The notes beneath the pieces are model-generated. The model had not been told where the DNA came from. It saw nothing but the letters and a program-made list of their open reading frames with translations, and did no database searches. A stretch of DNA of 64,000 nucleotides from Mauremys mutica (lineage: Eukaryota; Chordata; Testudines; Geoemydidae), in contig NW_025422971.1 of NCBI RefSeq assembly GCF_020497125.1, forward strand, positions 62,001 through 126,000, in the 5' to 3' direction. This document shows positions 10,171 to 27,545 of this stretch, piece by piece (position 1 is the stretch's first letter; each line of letters starts with the position of its first letter). Position numbers and translations under genes: made by a program.

Positions 10171-12272
10171 ATGTCCTGAGCGGTATTTTAAGGTGAAGAT
10201 AACACCATGGTTACCAGGTGACTGGCACATCCTGGGTTAAAGAAAGGAAGGGACCTGGAGTTAATAGTCTGAAGTATTTGTGTTACCAACCCTGTCACTG
10301 TCTGACCCCCCTTCAGTGCGGAGCAGGTGTGTACGTTGCTGTGTGGAACGCACAGACTCCTGCAGAGCAGGGGCAGCTGTTTCCATGGCAGAGAGCCTGG
10401 CACTTAGGAGACTTTCTTGACTTGCTGTTTTGAAGCAATTCAGTAAAATAACGGTGGAGCTACAATGTCCGGTCCAAAATTTCAGCCCCCTGATGCAAAA
10501 ATGCTATTTTAGGATCTAAACAGGAGACTTCCAGCGCTAGGACACCTGACCAGAGAGATCAGTGGGGGCGTAACAGCTGCTGACTCTGAGGGTCCTGGGC
10601 TAAATCCACTTGCAGGTGGAGGCGTTTTGATTTAGTTGATCGATAATGAGGAAGGCGAAGATTTAATCGCAGGTATTTTTAGTAAATGTCATGGGCAGAT
10701 CACGGGCAAAAACCAAAAGATCGTTGCCCATGACCAGGCCATGACTTATACCATAAATACCCCTCATTGAATCTTGGGGAGGGAGGCCCAGGGGGTCCGT
10801 GGCACCAGCTGTGGGCGCAAGGAGTCCAGGGGGCCCGTGGCACCATGTACTGGGGGAGACGCCCCGGGGACCCACTGCCACTCCAGATGCTGCCAGGTGA
10901 GGGGAGCCCCAGAGGCCAGCCCTGCTGAGGCCACCTCGGGACAGGTGCCAGGAGCCACTGAGCTGTGGCTGCTGCTGCCACCCTTGGAACCACTGCTCAA
11001 GCTGTCCCCAGGCCAGCTGCTGGGGCAGCCACAGAGTCAGCCACAGTGGCCACTGCAGAAGTCACAGAATCTATGACTTGTGCAGCCTCCGTGACACAGA
11101 GGGATCCCTAATAAAGAGACAAACCCCTCCCTGCTGTGACTGCAGTTCCTGGAAGGAAAGAGAAGAACAGAAAGTGAAGAGAGAAGGAAAGAGAGAGACT
11201 CCCTGTCCCCTCTCTCCCCTGCTCCCTCCCCCTTGTATTCTGTAACCCCATCTCACTGGGTTCCCTGTGCTGGTGCCATTGGGGTGACACTAGAGTTCTG
11301 GGGCTTTGGGGGGAGGGGAAGGGGGCTCTTCACTTCTCAGCATTTCACACAAATTTGTCTTTGGGCTGAAATTTCTCCTGTGAGGCCTCTCAGTCAGCTG
11401 TACCCCACCCCCTTCAGTGGGGGGGTGTGTAAATTGCAGAGTAGGCAGAGAAGTCGCCCATAAAGGGTCATATTGATCTGGTGACTGGTTCTGACCTGGG
11501 TCCCACGTCCTCTGACACAGGCTCATGTGCAGAACATGGGAGCTCTGGTTTGTCCTAAATGCTGTAGACTGTGAGTTCCTGGAAAGGGTAGGGGAGAGGG
11601 AGCAAGAGGAGAAAGGCAGAGACATTGGAGATGAGGAATTGGGGGAAGAAGAAGGAGAGAACAGAGAGACAATAAATGATTGAAGCAGAACAGGTGTCCC
11701 AACTCCGTCTTGCTCATCACAGGTGTTCAGAGAGACAGGTAGTTGCGGGTTTTCCAGTGTCAAATCTGAACTTTGATTCTAACAATGTGCGTTGAAATAT
11801 CAAGGGGATCTCCACATACCTGATCTCTTCCCTCTCCCCTTTTTTGTATTAATTTTTATTTTGACGTGTTTGGCTTAACCGTGATCGTCTCTTTCCCCAC
11901 CTGTATTGCAACTTGGGGTTTATGTTTATTGTGCCTCTTTTTTGTTCATGTCATTATAATTGTAACAGCAAAGGAACCTGCAGGAGCAAAAACTGACTCA
12001 AAACTTCATGTCCCCACCATGCCGGAACATCCTACAAACAGCTCACGCAGCTGGAATCATAACACGCAAGGCCAGGGGATGGGAGATGCAGGTTTCCAAG
12101 GGTTCTGTCTTTCTCAGATGACACATTCCAGCCCCTTGTGTGCCTCCATCCTGTATGACCTGCTGGACTTCGACACATTTATTGTCTCATTCTAGAGATA
12201 ATGTGATCGTAACACGTGACTGAAATTAAACCACTTCCAGATAAGGAAACAACAGAAGAGAAAAGCCATTAT
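10171..12272. other. Unassigned
   Basis: No gene is supported over this 2.1-kb stretch. A GC-rich part near 10770-11080 carries long open frames without domains. 10560-10625 looks weakly tRNA-like but is too degenerate to call. Confidence 0.5.
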
Positions 12273-12341
12273 TGCATTGGCTGGGAATCAAACCCAGATG
12301 AATTGCTTGGAAGACACCTACGCACACCACTATACCAATGC
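12273..12341 (-). pseudogene. tRNA-Gly (TCC) pseudogene
   Basis: The minus strand reads from GCATTGG to CCAATGCA, so the 7-bp acceptor stem is perfect. The anticodon TCC lies in loop CTTCCAA (complement of 12309-12311), and the T arm CTGGG-TTTGATT-CCCAG is sound. Compared with vertebrate tRNA-Gly(TCC) it lacks 3 nt between acceptor and D stem and has T for C in the B box (GGTTTGATTCC). These lesions make function unlikely. Confidence 0.75.
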
Positions 12342-13004
12342 ATCTGGCAAGAGTAGCTTTCCTGCAGGCTGTGAGTGCTGGCAAAGGGGGTGACATACGA
12401 CCATGGAGTTAATGAGCAGGGTGGATGGGCTGGACGCTGCCTGACAGCTGGGAGCAGAGTTACCATCCCAGAGTGACTGAAAGGGGGTAAAGGTGAAAAC
12501 AGATCTCACTGGGAGCTTGTCCCACACCTGCCCCGCCCCTAGGAGAGGGGAACTGAAGCTCAACTTCAATCACAGAAAAATCTTCCCTGAGAAGGAAGGG
12601 AACAGTTTGTTTTAAAGACCAGGTTTGTGTTTGTTCCTGCTACACACGGAGGGGCTGGGTAGTGCTGATTCCAGCCCCCAGACTCTGGGAGGATAAGGAA
12701 CAAATTCAGGCTGCCAGTGACCTGCAGGAGGGAGATGATCTTTTGACAGTGACGGACGCCTCGTCCTAATAGGCCTTTGTCTGCCCCCTTCCAGTGACTG
12801 TTTGGCACAGGAATGCAGCCCCCACTCCTGGGTCTCTCCTGGGGAAATAATGTTTCTGTGCAAAACACCAAAGCTTTTAACAGAAAGGAAGAAAAGGAAA
12901 TGGCCACATGATGGGACTAGCACATAAGGAATGAAACAAGATGCTTCTCCCACTTGCATTGACTTTTAACCTTGTTTGTGGTGGTGGTGTATCCATGTTG
13001 GTCC
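12342..13004. other. Unassigned, with a short repeat remnant
   Basis: Nothing gene-like. A fragment near 12975-13000 containing CCATGTTGGTCCCAGG resembles a dispersed reptile repeat also seen at 56040-56130. Confidence 0.45.
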
Positions 13005-13098
13005 CAGGGGTCCTCTGGGGCACCGGGCATTGGCCACTTTCGGGAGAGTGGGCTAGATGAACTGGTCTGACTCAGTGTGGCTGTTCTTATGTTCTAAC
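13005..13098 (+). mobile_element. CR1-type 3' end fragment
   Basis: GGCATTGGCCACTTTCGG, GGGCTAGATGAACTGGTCTG and CTGTTCTTATGTTCT occur in the order of the 3' terminus of a CR1 subfamily. The same subfamily is found inverted at 53987-54150. Confidence 0.7.
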
Positions 13099-13479
13099 TG
13101 CTCGTTATGGAAGAGACGACCTTCCAGGCTACACAGAACTGAAGAAGTGTGTGGGGTTAGCTCCACAGCTTGTCTCTTTCACCAACAGAGGTTGGTCCTC
13201 TGCAAGCTCTTACCCTCACCTGCCTTGTCTCTCTTGGACTCTGAAAAGTGTTTTCTCTCCACTCCCCTTGGAGAGACGTTAAGTTTCCCTTTGGGCAACT
13301 ATCAGGCTGAAGCAACTATATCGATTGTGACACTAGAATTGAAGATTTAATATTATAAATAAATCAGTCTAAATCTGAGGTTCTGGTTTTCACATTGGTT
13401 TTTCTAACTCCGTTCCCAATTCTCTTCTAGAAAGGCCTCCAGGACGCCTGCCCAGCCCAGCAAAAGTGGCAAGGAGAAA

Positions 13480-13700
13480 GCCCACAATGCTGTTCTTTCA
13501 GGTAGTTGAAGGCTGCTATCAAACCCCCATCACTCAGTCAGTCCCCAGTCTGTAGCAGTGCATGGGATTCTTCCGTCCTAAGTGCAGGACTCTGCAATTC
13601 TCCTTGTTGAACCTCCTCAGATTTCTTTTGGCCCAACCCTCCAATTTGTCTAGGTCACTCTGGACCCAAACCCTGTCCTCCAGCGTTTGGATTTTTTACA
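13480..13700 (-). mobile_element. CR1 LINE fragment
   Basis: The complement of the CR1 C-terminal reverse-transcriptase and downstream region is recognisable as TCAGGTAGTTGAAGGCTGC and CCAATTTGTCTAGGTCACTC. It ends close to the MITE at 13711. Confidence 0.75.
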
Positions 13701-13710
13701 TGCTTTCAGA

Positions 13711-13913
13711 GGGCTGGTCTACACTGGGGGGCGGGGGGGAATTGATCTAAGATACACAACTTCAGCTATGTGAATCGCCCTCTGTTGACTCCGCTACCGC
13801 CGTTCGCGCTGGTGGAGTTCCGGAGTCGACCAGCACGTCTAGATGAGATGCAATATTAATCCCTGAGAAATCGATCGCTACCCGCTGATACAGTGGGTAG
13901 TCTAGACGTACCC
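13711..13913. mobile_element. PIF/Harbinger-like MITE, degraded copy
   Basis: Ends GGGCTGGTCTACACT and TAGTCTAGACGTACCC are inverted relatives of each other. The interior shares CCGCCGTTCGCG, GGTGGAGTTCCGGAGTCGAC and ATCGAT-type blocks with the better copy at 45901-46200. It is about 100 bp shorter than that copy. Confidence 0.75.
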
Positions 13914-15020
13914 ACAAAGTGAAAAGCACATGTTCCATGATTTCATAGGGCAGAGTTTTGTGCTATCGGGAGCTTTCCCTGTGTGAATTTGACAGGTGGA
14001 TCAACATAGAGACACATTATGACCCTTCTCAGGGTGCTGAGGGGTCTGAGTCTCCTTGTTGCCACCTGTCACTAGGAAGAGGGAGTTTTCCATTTGGATG
14101 TTAGTGACCAAACTCACCAGCCTGCTGGAACTCAAGCACCCTCCTCTGAGCTACAGCAGCCACCTTAATCCTTGAGTTCCTTCAATGTGTCCCCCTCTAG
14201 GGTCCAGCCCGGATCACCACATACTCGGTGAAATCCCAGATCCTCTCTTCCCAAAGTATCCCAGGTTACTAGTTGTTACTGTGGACCATTGCTACTGTAT
14301 CTCACACAGCAACTGAGTAAGTTATCAAACAAGCAAAAAATTTATTTAACAACGGATAGAGATTTAAACAAACAAACGTGAGTGATGGAAACCAACTGTT
14401 ACCACTAAACAAAGGCAGAAAATGATAGAATAGAAAGGCCAGCACAAAAAACAGAGAGAGGAACAATAAGATACTAAAAGGACAATGGTTGGAACGCTCC
14501 ATTTCTCTCAGTCTTTGGATTGATGGGTACTAGAGCTGTAGCAACAGTTGAGGAACCAGGGTAAATTAAATCAAATTAACTTTTCAAGATTAGCCATCAT
14601 TTCCTGTAGGACTAACAAAACACAAAACTAAGAGAACTTTCAGTTTTCCAAAATAATTCAGATTATCACAGTCTCTTACTCTTTAACCAATAACTTCACC
14701 TATCATTTCATTTTAATTGGTAACAATAACATATTTAAAGATCACAAATTCTTGTCATGTATGTTAGTTTTCTTTTAATCCCCACTGCCAACAACTGAAC
14801 CCTTGTTCTTATTGTGGTTTGTCCCAACGTAGGTCCCAACCACTTCTGTGAGTTCATATATCTCATTATCTTCTGCCATGTGTGTTGGTAGAAGGGGTCT
14901 TCTATGTCGGAATGTTTGCATCGTGGAGAAAAATACCTCTCTTTTCACACTTTTTAATCTTTCAAAGTAGGAGGAGGTAGAGAAGTAATGTAAATGCATA
15001 AAACACAAGAGAAACCTCTC
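13914..15020. other. Unassigned, AT-rich
   Basis: No gene is supported. The composition, and a TTTATTTAACAA motif near 14340 that would read as a polyadenylation signal on minus, fit an inverted LTR-type remnant, but I cannot assign a family. Confidence 0.4.
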
Positions 15021-15308
15021 TGGTCTACACTAAAGACATTTATCGGGATAACTATATTGCTTAGGGGTGTGAAAAATCCACACAGCTGGGCAACGTAGTT
15101 ACACAGCCCTAACCCCCTGTGTAGATAGTGCTATATGAGCGGGAGAGCTTCTCCTGCCAACACAGCCACCGCCGCTTGCGGGGGCTGGACTAATCAAGTC
15201 TGATGGGAGAAATCTCTCCCATTGGCTTAGAGCATCTGTTATAGCAGTGCTACAGCAGCGCAGCTACATTGGTGCAGCTGTGCCAACATCAGCTTAATTG
15301 TGTAGCCA
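15021..15308. mobile_element. MITE-like element with TGGTCTACACT-type ends
   Basis: The left end TGGTCTACACTAA and right end TTAATTGTGTAGCCAC are imperfect inverted repeats about 290 bp apart. The style matches the Harbinger-like MITEs at 13711 and 45901, but the interior is different. A target duplication is not clear. Confidence 0.55.
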
Positions 15309-15569
15309 CAGGGTCAGACACAAAACCATAGTCTCAGGACTCAACATGTGTGTATCTGGAAGTCTGAAATTGGAGGCTGACACATTCTTTGCCTTATTGG
15401 TTACCATAATTTCTACAGCCTGAAAGTCCTTGTTACCCAACCAGGCAGCCAGTTTGGGATCCACAGGGAAGGACTGTCCTATGAAGCACTCTCTCTTTGC
15501 ATCCAAACAGTGAAGGATGACTGTTCTCAATCTAACCCTGGCATACTTTGGAAGTGTAATCAGTGACAC
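15294..15569 (-). pseudogene. Unrecognised open frame with coding-like composition
   Basis: A minus-strand frame of about 91 residues (no ATG start; the first in-frame alternative codon is GTG) has balanced composition and segments such as LRTVILHCLDAKRECFIGQ. Unlike most open frames here it is not low-complexity. I do not recognise the family and see no splice-site pair around it. It could be a pseudogene exon or a transposon ORF remnant. Confidence 0.3.
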
Positions 15570-17459
15570 TGAACTTGGAAGTGGAGCTGTACAAACGATT
15601 TTCCTTGGGTCACCATAGCTTCCTTTACTGGGGTAGAAACCAAGAACTGGGTGTGGACTCTTTCAACCTCAGCTCTTTCCAAATCCTTGGTCTTGGATAG
15701 GGTAAAGTTACAGTTCTCTGAAGTAGACTCCTTTACAAAACCACTTAAAATCTCAGCAGTGTTAATGAGGAATGGCTTCCTGAAACATGCCCAGCTTTTC
15801 TTTAATTCGGTGGCACAGGTCCAGGGAAGGGACTGGATACAGGCCTGGATCAGAATCTTCGTTAGTTACCAGAGCTGGAGATTCTATTTAAAAATGGCTA
15901 TTTTTCAGAAGCTATTACATTTTCAACACTGGTTTCATTTTATACACATCTTTAGCACCTACAAAGGATAAATTTGACAAAAACTCCACTTCTATTTCCT
16001 CAACATCTGTGTCATGAAGGGCTGCATTTCCCATACCATAGGATTAGCTAGGAGAGATCTTCTGTAGGGCCTGGGTTACAAATGCTTTGGGAACCAAACA
16101 CATGGGCATTTTGCCTAGTTCAAAATCACTTACCATGGAATTCTCTTCCCAGATCATCGAAGACAATATTGCCTTAAACAACTGAAATACACTGTGATCA
16201 GATGCACTTCCTTCAGTTAGTTGGGGTTCTGCTGTTGTTCACCATTTCTGAGTGGAGATTTTAAATCACTGCTGTTTCTTTGTTAGCCTGTCCAGTAAAT
16301 TAGAGAGTTCTCTCCTGTTGATAGAACTGCACTTCAGCTTTCTCCATGTCATCATGGAGGGATGGGGAAAAAGCAAAGCTGAAATCATAAATGAGGACTT
16401 TAGCAAAGGGTCATTGTCTTAAATTCTTCAATAAATCTGAGCTACATCCTATCAAACTGAACTAATATCCAATTGGGTGACCAAACAGCCTTCAGGAAAG
16501 ATAGAAACCCACATCACAGAGAGACAATACATGACAAAGACAGTGTCAAGTGAAATTCCAGAGCAGGTTACATCTGATTATTCAGAATCGGGACAAGAGA
16601 GTCTCCCATCACATTCTCCTCTGATCCATTCAAACCTGCTTCCCTCATCCCTGTCTCAATAGTCAGTTATGTTATTTACAATTTTTTTAGTATCGTAGCA
16701 TCCCCATAATAAGGGAAAAACAGCCCTCTTGCCAGAAGTGGCTTTACAGTAGATGGAACCTGGAATTTAAACTCTAAATGATCACACTGTATTTGGGATC
16801 CATTTGAATTCCCCTCCCAGGTCTTTGACACTTTCATCTCCAGTCATAGCGACTCTGATATAGGATTAAAGAAGTCAAAACATCATCTGCAAGCACAGAC
16901 AACGGAGAATGCTTCATCACATGACACTTTGAGAAGTGGATGGATAGAATGTGATGAAGATAAACTCTGCCTGGCTCAGGCAAAAGTTAAGAGTTCTGCA
17001 GTGATGGGGAAGGAGGGAATCTCTGAGTCACCCCATCTCCTTCCAGTGTCACAGAAGCTGTAATTATACTTTTTTCCTGCCCCTGCTCCTCTTCATTTAC
17101 ATATAATTTGACAAATTCCCAATATAACTGCTCTTCAGCACAACCCAGAGCAATGTGAGAACAACTGGCAAGGATACAATCTGTATCACTGGTGACTCTA
17201 ACAATAACTTTGCAATAGGAGGAATGGTATAAACGTGATGCCCCCTGTTCCTCATAGGAAGGGCACACTCAAATTACTTGTGGGACAATAGAAAGGACAA
17301 ATAGGTCCATCTCAAAAGAGGGCGAACTGCAAAAGGCAAAAATGGGCCACTCATCTGGACAAGCTGAGGGATAATGGTGCTGCAAACAGTTCAAAGAGCT
17401 TTAAAAGTTACTATGTGGGAATCAGGAAAAGTATTAAAAAAAACAAAGTATTGATAGCC
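15570..17459. other. Unassigned, 3' flank of KRAB-ZNF gene A
   Basis: Short open frames occur on both strands (15651-15971, 16477-16662, 16987-17268) without recognised domains or partners. The segment nearest 17459 presumably includes the 3' UTR of the zinc-finger gene, but no clear AATAAA was located. Confidence 0.45.
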
Positions 17460-22515
<5,056 letters not shown>

Positions 22516-24109
22516 TTCTCTTCCCTGTCCCATACCAGGCTGGGATGAGCTGGAGCAAAACATGGACGTCATTCTGCAGCCTGTCTGGGGGAGAAGGGCA
22601 GTTGTGGGCGTCTTACAACCGGTTTTAGTTAATTTCACATCAGAATTCCCCCAGGCCCTTTCCCTGCAGACAGACACCCTAGAGTCTGCCATGCTGGGAA
22701 ATGCTCAATCTGTTTATTACAATGTAGACCTGGCCCCTCCTGCCAGGCTAAGCCCACAGAGACATTTTTAACCTCCCTTCTCCCTCCCCTCACCCCGTAA
22801 CAAAGTCTCTGAACACAAGGCTAGAAAAGAGCAGAACCAAAGGAGTCACTGTGGGGGATTCCCTCGGACACTGACCCCACGGCAGCCACACCCCAGCTGG
22901 GGGAATATGGAGTCAGGAACTGGCTTTTCCTCTCTCTGATCCTTGTTTTGTTGACTGGAAAGTGGTTCTGCCCAGGGATGCAGCAATACATGTGTCTGGG
23001 TGGACTAGAGAGCTGGAAATCTCTCCCCCCTCATTTCTCCCACTGCCCCTTTCAGTCTCTCCTTCCCCTGTCCTTTCTCCCTGCCCCTCTGGCTGGGACA
23101 GTCCCATTCCTGGGGGCTTTGCTCTCCCATGGCTGGATTTTCTCCTTGCAATTGCTACTGGGAGGAGAAATGAGGAGGGGCTGTTTGTGCAGAGTCACTT
23201 TCTTGCCAGACCCCAGCACTTTCCCTGAGGTCTTTCAGTTACCTGGAGACTCTGGCTCAGAATTTAGTATTAACAGGGCCCAGGGCTGCCCTAGGGGGCT
23301 AGGACCAGCTGGAGAAAGTCATCCCCTGGGCTGGGTAGAGAAGCAGCTTTAATTAAGGTCACTTCCCAGCACAGAACCCCGCTGGGGGAGCAGCAGGTGC
23401 TAAGCCTGGTCTCCCAGATCACAATGGAGGCTGCAGCGTCTGACCCAGGAAGCTGAACCCCAGTATCCTGAGCAGAGAGGGACAGAGCGTTTGAGCAGCT
23501 TCCCTCCTTTACCTCTCTGGGGAGAGCAGCTAATGAGAGCCCCTCCTCACAGGGAGAATTGCTGATCTCATTTGCCCCACTGTCCATCCGGAGTCACTCC
23601 TTGTCTTTTCATACAGTGACTCTGGATTAACAAATGTTCTCAATGAAACCAGAGTTCAGAAAGAATGAGTCCAGAATGCTGTGGAAGAGACCATTGTGCG
23701 GCAGTGCTGACCCCCTTCCCACCTCCCTCACCCCCAGATCTTAGCACTGCGGGAAGCAACCCCTCACAGAGGCCATTTGCCATGGGGTTTGGGATACTTC
23801 TCAACTCACACTGCTCAGAGTGACCTCCTCATCCCATGCCAGCTGGAGAAAAGGGTCCAGCCAACTCTCCCATTACTAGCTGGGAACCTCCGATCCCCAA
23901 ACAGGGGGAGGCCTCTGGCCTTGATGGGTATTAAATATGTGGCTGGTCTCTTTCTTTGGCAAACATTTTAACAGAGGTAAAGGAGGGACCAAGTGATTCA
24001 CAAAGGAGACGGGAAAGATGATCTCTGGGCAATTTCACCCCCTACAACATCCAGGATGGAGAAGAACTCAGGGCAACAGGTTCCCTCGAAGGAAGAAGTT
24101 ACAGGGATT
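22516..24109. other. Upstream flank of gene A
   Basis: This stretch probably contains the gene A promoter and any non-coding first exon, though none was located. 22740-22880 is similar to sequence flanking the CR1 upstream of gene B (about 52640-52680 and 53727-53790), so it belongs to the duplicated locus. Otherwise no feature is supported. Confidence 0.5.
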
Positions 24110-24660
24110 TAGAAATATGGGGAACAGCCCCAAACCCGAGAGGATTTTTAACTGACATTTGATAATGACACAGAAAGAGGCAAAACCTGAGCTTTGAGAG
24201 CAACGTTCAGAAATGAAAGAGAAAGGGTGGAAATTTGAGAGATTTTGGATCCATTTTGCAAATTATAGAGAGACAAGTGGAAAATCAGAGGGATTTTATA
24301 TCAGTTGTTGATAGGAGGTAAAATCTGAGTGTTTCCAATGAATATCTGATAAATGAATAAAGAGGAAATGAGCAACATTTGCAAACATTTTCTATCCAGG
24401 TTCAAGAATCTAAGAGAAGGTGTAAATCTGAGATTTTCTTAGTATTTTATAATTAGAGAGACAGGGGAAAAATCTCAGGGCATATTCAATTAGAAACAGA
24501 CAACTAGAAAGAAGTGGGGCAAACGTTTAGGTTATTTTGAGATTTGCAAAGCAAATGTGTCACAAACTGCGTATTTGATAACATGAGAGAAAAACACCAA
24601 GATCTGAGGGGATTTTATATTGCTGTTAATGAACTAGTGGAAAAGCAGGACTGTTGGACT
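24110..24660. repeat. Degenerate array of about 60-bp AT-rich units
   Basis: Loosely periodic blocks of the type GAGGATTTTTAACTGACA, TTTGATAATGA and AGAGAAA-GG-AAAATCTGAG recur. The same motif continues at 25235-25400 and appears again at 62690-62880, each time followed by sequence shared between the two regions (GGCAGGGAGCCCT). The period is imprecise and the array old. Confidence 0.5.
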
Positions 24661-24975
24661 GGATTTTATACGACTGTCCAATACATAAACACAAAGTAAT
24701 GGTTCCCCCCACCCCCACCATTGCCATGGGCAGCAGGGAGCCCTTTGAGGAACTGATTAAAAGGGCAAGGGAGGGGGAGGGGGAGCTGAAAGGTCCCTGG
24801 ATAAAGGAAGGGGGCAGCAGTGGGGGACGGGCAGGTGACTGGCAACTGATGGTTGGGGGCAACTGTGTTGGTAGTTAGGGGGCAACAACTGGGATTGGGA
24901 AACGGGGGTCTGGGCAGTCCCCATGGGGGACACGTGCACCTCCCTTCCCTGCCCTGGCAGAGACCCGGCATCTCC

Positions 24976-25140
24976 TAGAATATCAGGGCTGGAAGGGACC
25001 TCAGGAGGTGTCTAGCCCAACCCCCTGCTCAAAGCAGGACCAATCCCCAACTAAATCCCCAAATGGCCCTCGCAAGGAGTCAGCTCCCAGCCCTGGGTTT
25101 AGCAGGCCAGTGCTCCAACCACTGAGCCATCCCACCCCCA
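24976..25140 (-). mobile_element. tRNA-derived SINE with CR1-like tail (tortoise Cry type)
   Basis: On minus it starts GGGGGTGGGATGGCTCAGTGG (A-box-like) and continues with a degenerate B box around GGGTTTAGCAGG, then the CR1-type tail GGACCTCAGGAGGT in complement, ending near CTAGGAGA. The same architecture is seen intact at 52749-52927. The SINE is not present in the paralogous segment at 55389-55650, so it inserted after the duplication. Confidence 0.8.
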
Positions 25141-25234
25141 CTCCAGGGGCAGCCATGTGCTGGGGAATGACTCAGGGCAACAATTTCCCACCTACACAAG
25201 GACAAATCGCTGCAGATAAAATGGGTGGGAAAAT

Positions 25235-25605
25235 GCCCCTCACTAGGGAAGATTTTAAACTGACGTTTGAGACTCATGGGGAGAACGGGGGAAATCGGGG
25301 GAGACGGGAGAGCTGATCATTGGAGGGGAAAGGGGGGAAATCGCCCCAGATTTTATAGCCCCGTGTGAGGTACTGAGAGAGAAAAGGGGCAGAACTAGAG
25401 AGAATTTGTATCGGGGGCGAGAGGCAAGTGGCACAAACAGGGACAGGATCCAATTAACTCACCTCCCCCCTTCCCCTGCCCGCCACTTCCCCCCCCCCCC
25501 GGGAATTTCCTGGCCAGAAATCAGGCCGGCTAGACAGGGAAACATCAGACGCTGCTCCCAATGCTACACTCAGTTTTTCAGAAATTAGTCGACTTTATGG
25601 CCAGA
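25235..25605. other. Further degenerate 60-bp units and unassigned sequence
   Basis: GAAGATTTTAAACTGACG and GAACTAGAGAGAATTTGTA blocks continue the repeat seen at 24110-24660. The rest is unassigned, with a C13 homopolymer near 25490. Confidence 0.4.
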
Positions 25606-26739
25606 AGAGACCATTAGAGCAGGCCTGCACAACTCGTAAAGCGGCAAGGGCCGCATTCCTCCAAAGAAAACAGCCGAGGGCCAAAACCTCCCGGCCCCGC
25701 AGCAACACCCCACCCCAGGGCCGTCCAGCCCTGCAGAAACAAACCCTCCTTCCCCAGCGCTGTCCCACCAAAACAGCTGTGGGCCAAAAAGGAAGGTTGG
25801 GGGTGGGGAGGTGATACTTTATTTTAAATCAACCGGGGGCTCCCAGCTGAAGAGGTGGCTGGGAGCCCTCAGGGTCAAATTAAAGGGCTCGGGGATCCGG
25901 TGGCTGGGGGAACCCGGCAGGGCCGGCTCTAGGTTTTTTGCTGCCCCAAGCAAAATAAAATTTGGCTGCCCCCAGTCCTAGCCCTGGGCTCCCCCCTGTA
26001 CCCCCCTGCTGCCCCAATCCTGGGCTCTCCCCGCACTGACCCACACCCCCTGCTGCCCCAGCGCTGGGCTTCCCCCTTTCCTCCCCACCAGTGCCCTCCC
26101 CCCACCCTGCTGATGCCCCAGCACTGGGCTCCCCCCCACCAGTGCCTCCCCCCCCCCCCCCGCCCACACCTCCTGCTTCCCCAGCCCTGGGTCACTGGTA
26201 ACGCTCCCAGGGCAGGTCATTCAGCAGGGATTTTGGATGTGCACAAAACACAGACAGGATTGGTTCCCATATGGTTACAGAGCTGCAGTAAAGTGGAACA
26301 ATTTTCAGCTTGTGTGATTGGAGGAGATCTGGATGCATATTATAAAACTGTCCTCCATAAATGAGGAAAAGTTGAGGTGCCTTTATTATTCTTTTGTTCC
26401 ACTCTTTCTTTCTCTGGGGAATTTGCCTATGCAATATCACTGTCTTCCTGAAACAAACAAAAAGGCAATGGCTGTTGAAAATAGCAATTCCAGTGCTAAT
26501 AAGCATTTCTTGCTCAATTTTATCCTGCTTTTTCTACAGCAAGTTACAGTGGATCAGTATATTTAATTTGGGAGAAATGACGTAACAGCTGCCCAAACTG
26601 AGCTTGAGCACTCCTGAATTTTGAGGTGTTCAAATCTGGAAGGCAGGTGCTCTGGGTGGGGCCTGTGGGCTCCATGGGGGAGCATGGCAGCAATGTGTCT
26701 GGAGCTGCATGGAACCAGACACGCTGGTCTGAATGGCAC

Positions 26740-27045
26740 GGTAAGGGGGCTGGGGGTTGGAGAAGGGGTAGGGAGTTCCAGGGGGCAGTCAAGGGACAGG
26801 CAGCAGTTGGATAGGCATGGGAGTCCCAGGGGACAGGTAGGGGGTGGGGTCCTGGGGGAAAGTTGGAGGGGGCAGTTGGGGACAAGGAGAAGGGAGACTT
26901 AGATAGGGGCTGTGGTCCCAACTGGCAGTTCGAGCAGGGGTCTTGGGAGGGAGCAATCGGGGGACAAGGAGCAGCAGCATTTAGATAGGGGGTGGGGTCC
27001 TGGGGGGCAGTTGGGGCAGAGGTCCGGGGAGGGGGCAAACAGCGG
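26740..27045. repeat. Imperfect G-rich tandem array
   Basis: GGGGACAAGGAG, TTAGATAGGGG and GTGGGGTCCTGGGGG-CAGTTGG modules repeat at roughly 100-bp spacing with indels. Non-coding despite open frames on both strands. Confidence 0.7.
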
Positions 27046-27049
27046 CTGC

Positions 27050-27545
27050 ATGCCGGGATTCAAACAGCTCTGGGCTGCCCGCAGCTGTGGGGAGCCCTGA
27101 GCCCTTTAAATCCCAGCCGCGGCTGGGAATCTCTGCGGGCAGCCCAGAGCCCTCTGACTCCCGGCCGTGGCTGAGATTCAAAGGGCTCTGGGATCCCCGC
27201 GGCTGCGGGCAACCTAGAGCCTTTTGATTCCCAGCCGCGGTTGGGATTTAATGGGCTCTGGGCTCCCCGCCGCTGCGGGCAACCCAGAGCCTTTTAATTC
27301 CTGGCTGTGGCTGAGATTTAAAGGGCTCTGGGCTCCCCGCGGCTGCGGGCAACCCAGAGCCTTTTGATTCCCGGCCACGGCTGGGATTTAAAGGGCTCTA
27401 CGCTCTCCGCTGCTGCGGGCAACCCAGAGCCTTTTGATTCCTGGCCACGGCTGGAATTTAAAGGGCTCTACGCTCTCCGCCGCTGTGGGCAGCCCAGAGC
27501 CCTCTGACTCCCGGCCGCGGCTGAGATTCAAAGGGCTCTGGGCTG
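27050..27545. repeat. 70-bp GC-rich minisatellite, about 7 copies
   Basis: The unit runs GGGCTCTGGGCTCCCCGCGG, CTGCGGGCAACCCAGAGCC, TTTTGATTCCCGGCC and GGCTGGGATTTAAA. Each unit contains an inverted GGGCTCTGGG / CCCAGAGCC pair, so each copy can fold into a hairpin. CpG-rich for this window. Confidence 0.9.

Noticed and set aside
9644..10230. Trp/Gly- and Pro/Cys-rich frames on both strands
   Set aside because: Explained by the G-rich minisatellite.
10560..10625. tRNA-like sequence with GACTCTGAGG and GGTCCTGGGCTAAATCC
   Set aside because: Acceptor and D stems cannot be formed and the B box is degraded.
26544..27038. 164-residue Pro-rich minus-strand frame
   Set aside because: It spans unrelated tandem-array and transposon sequence with no domain.
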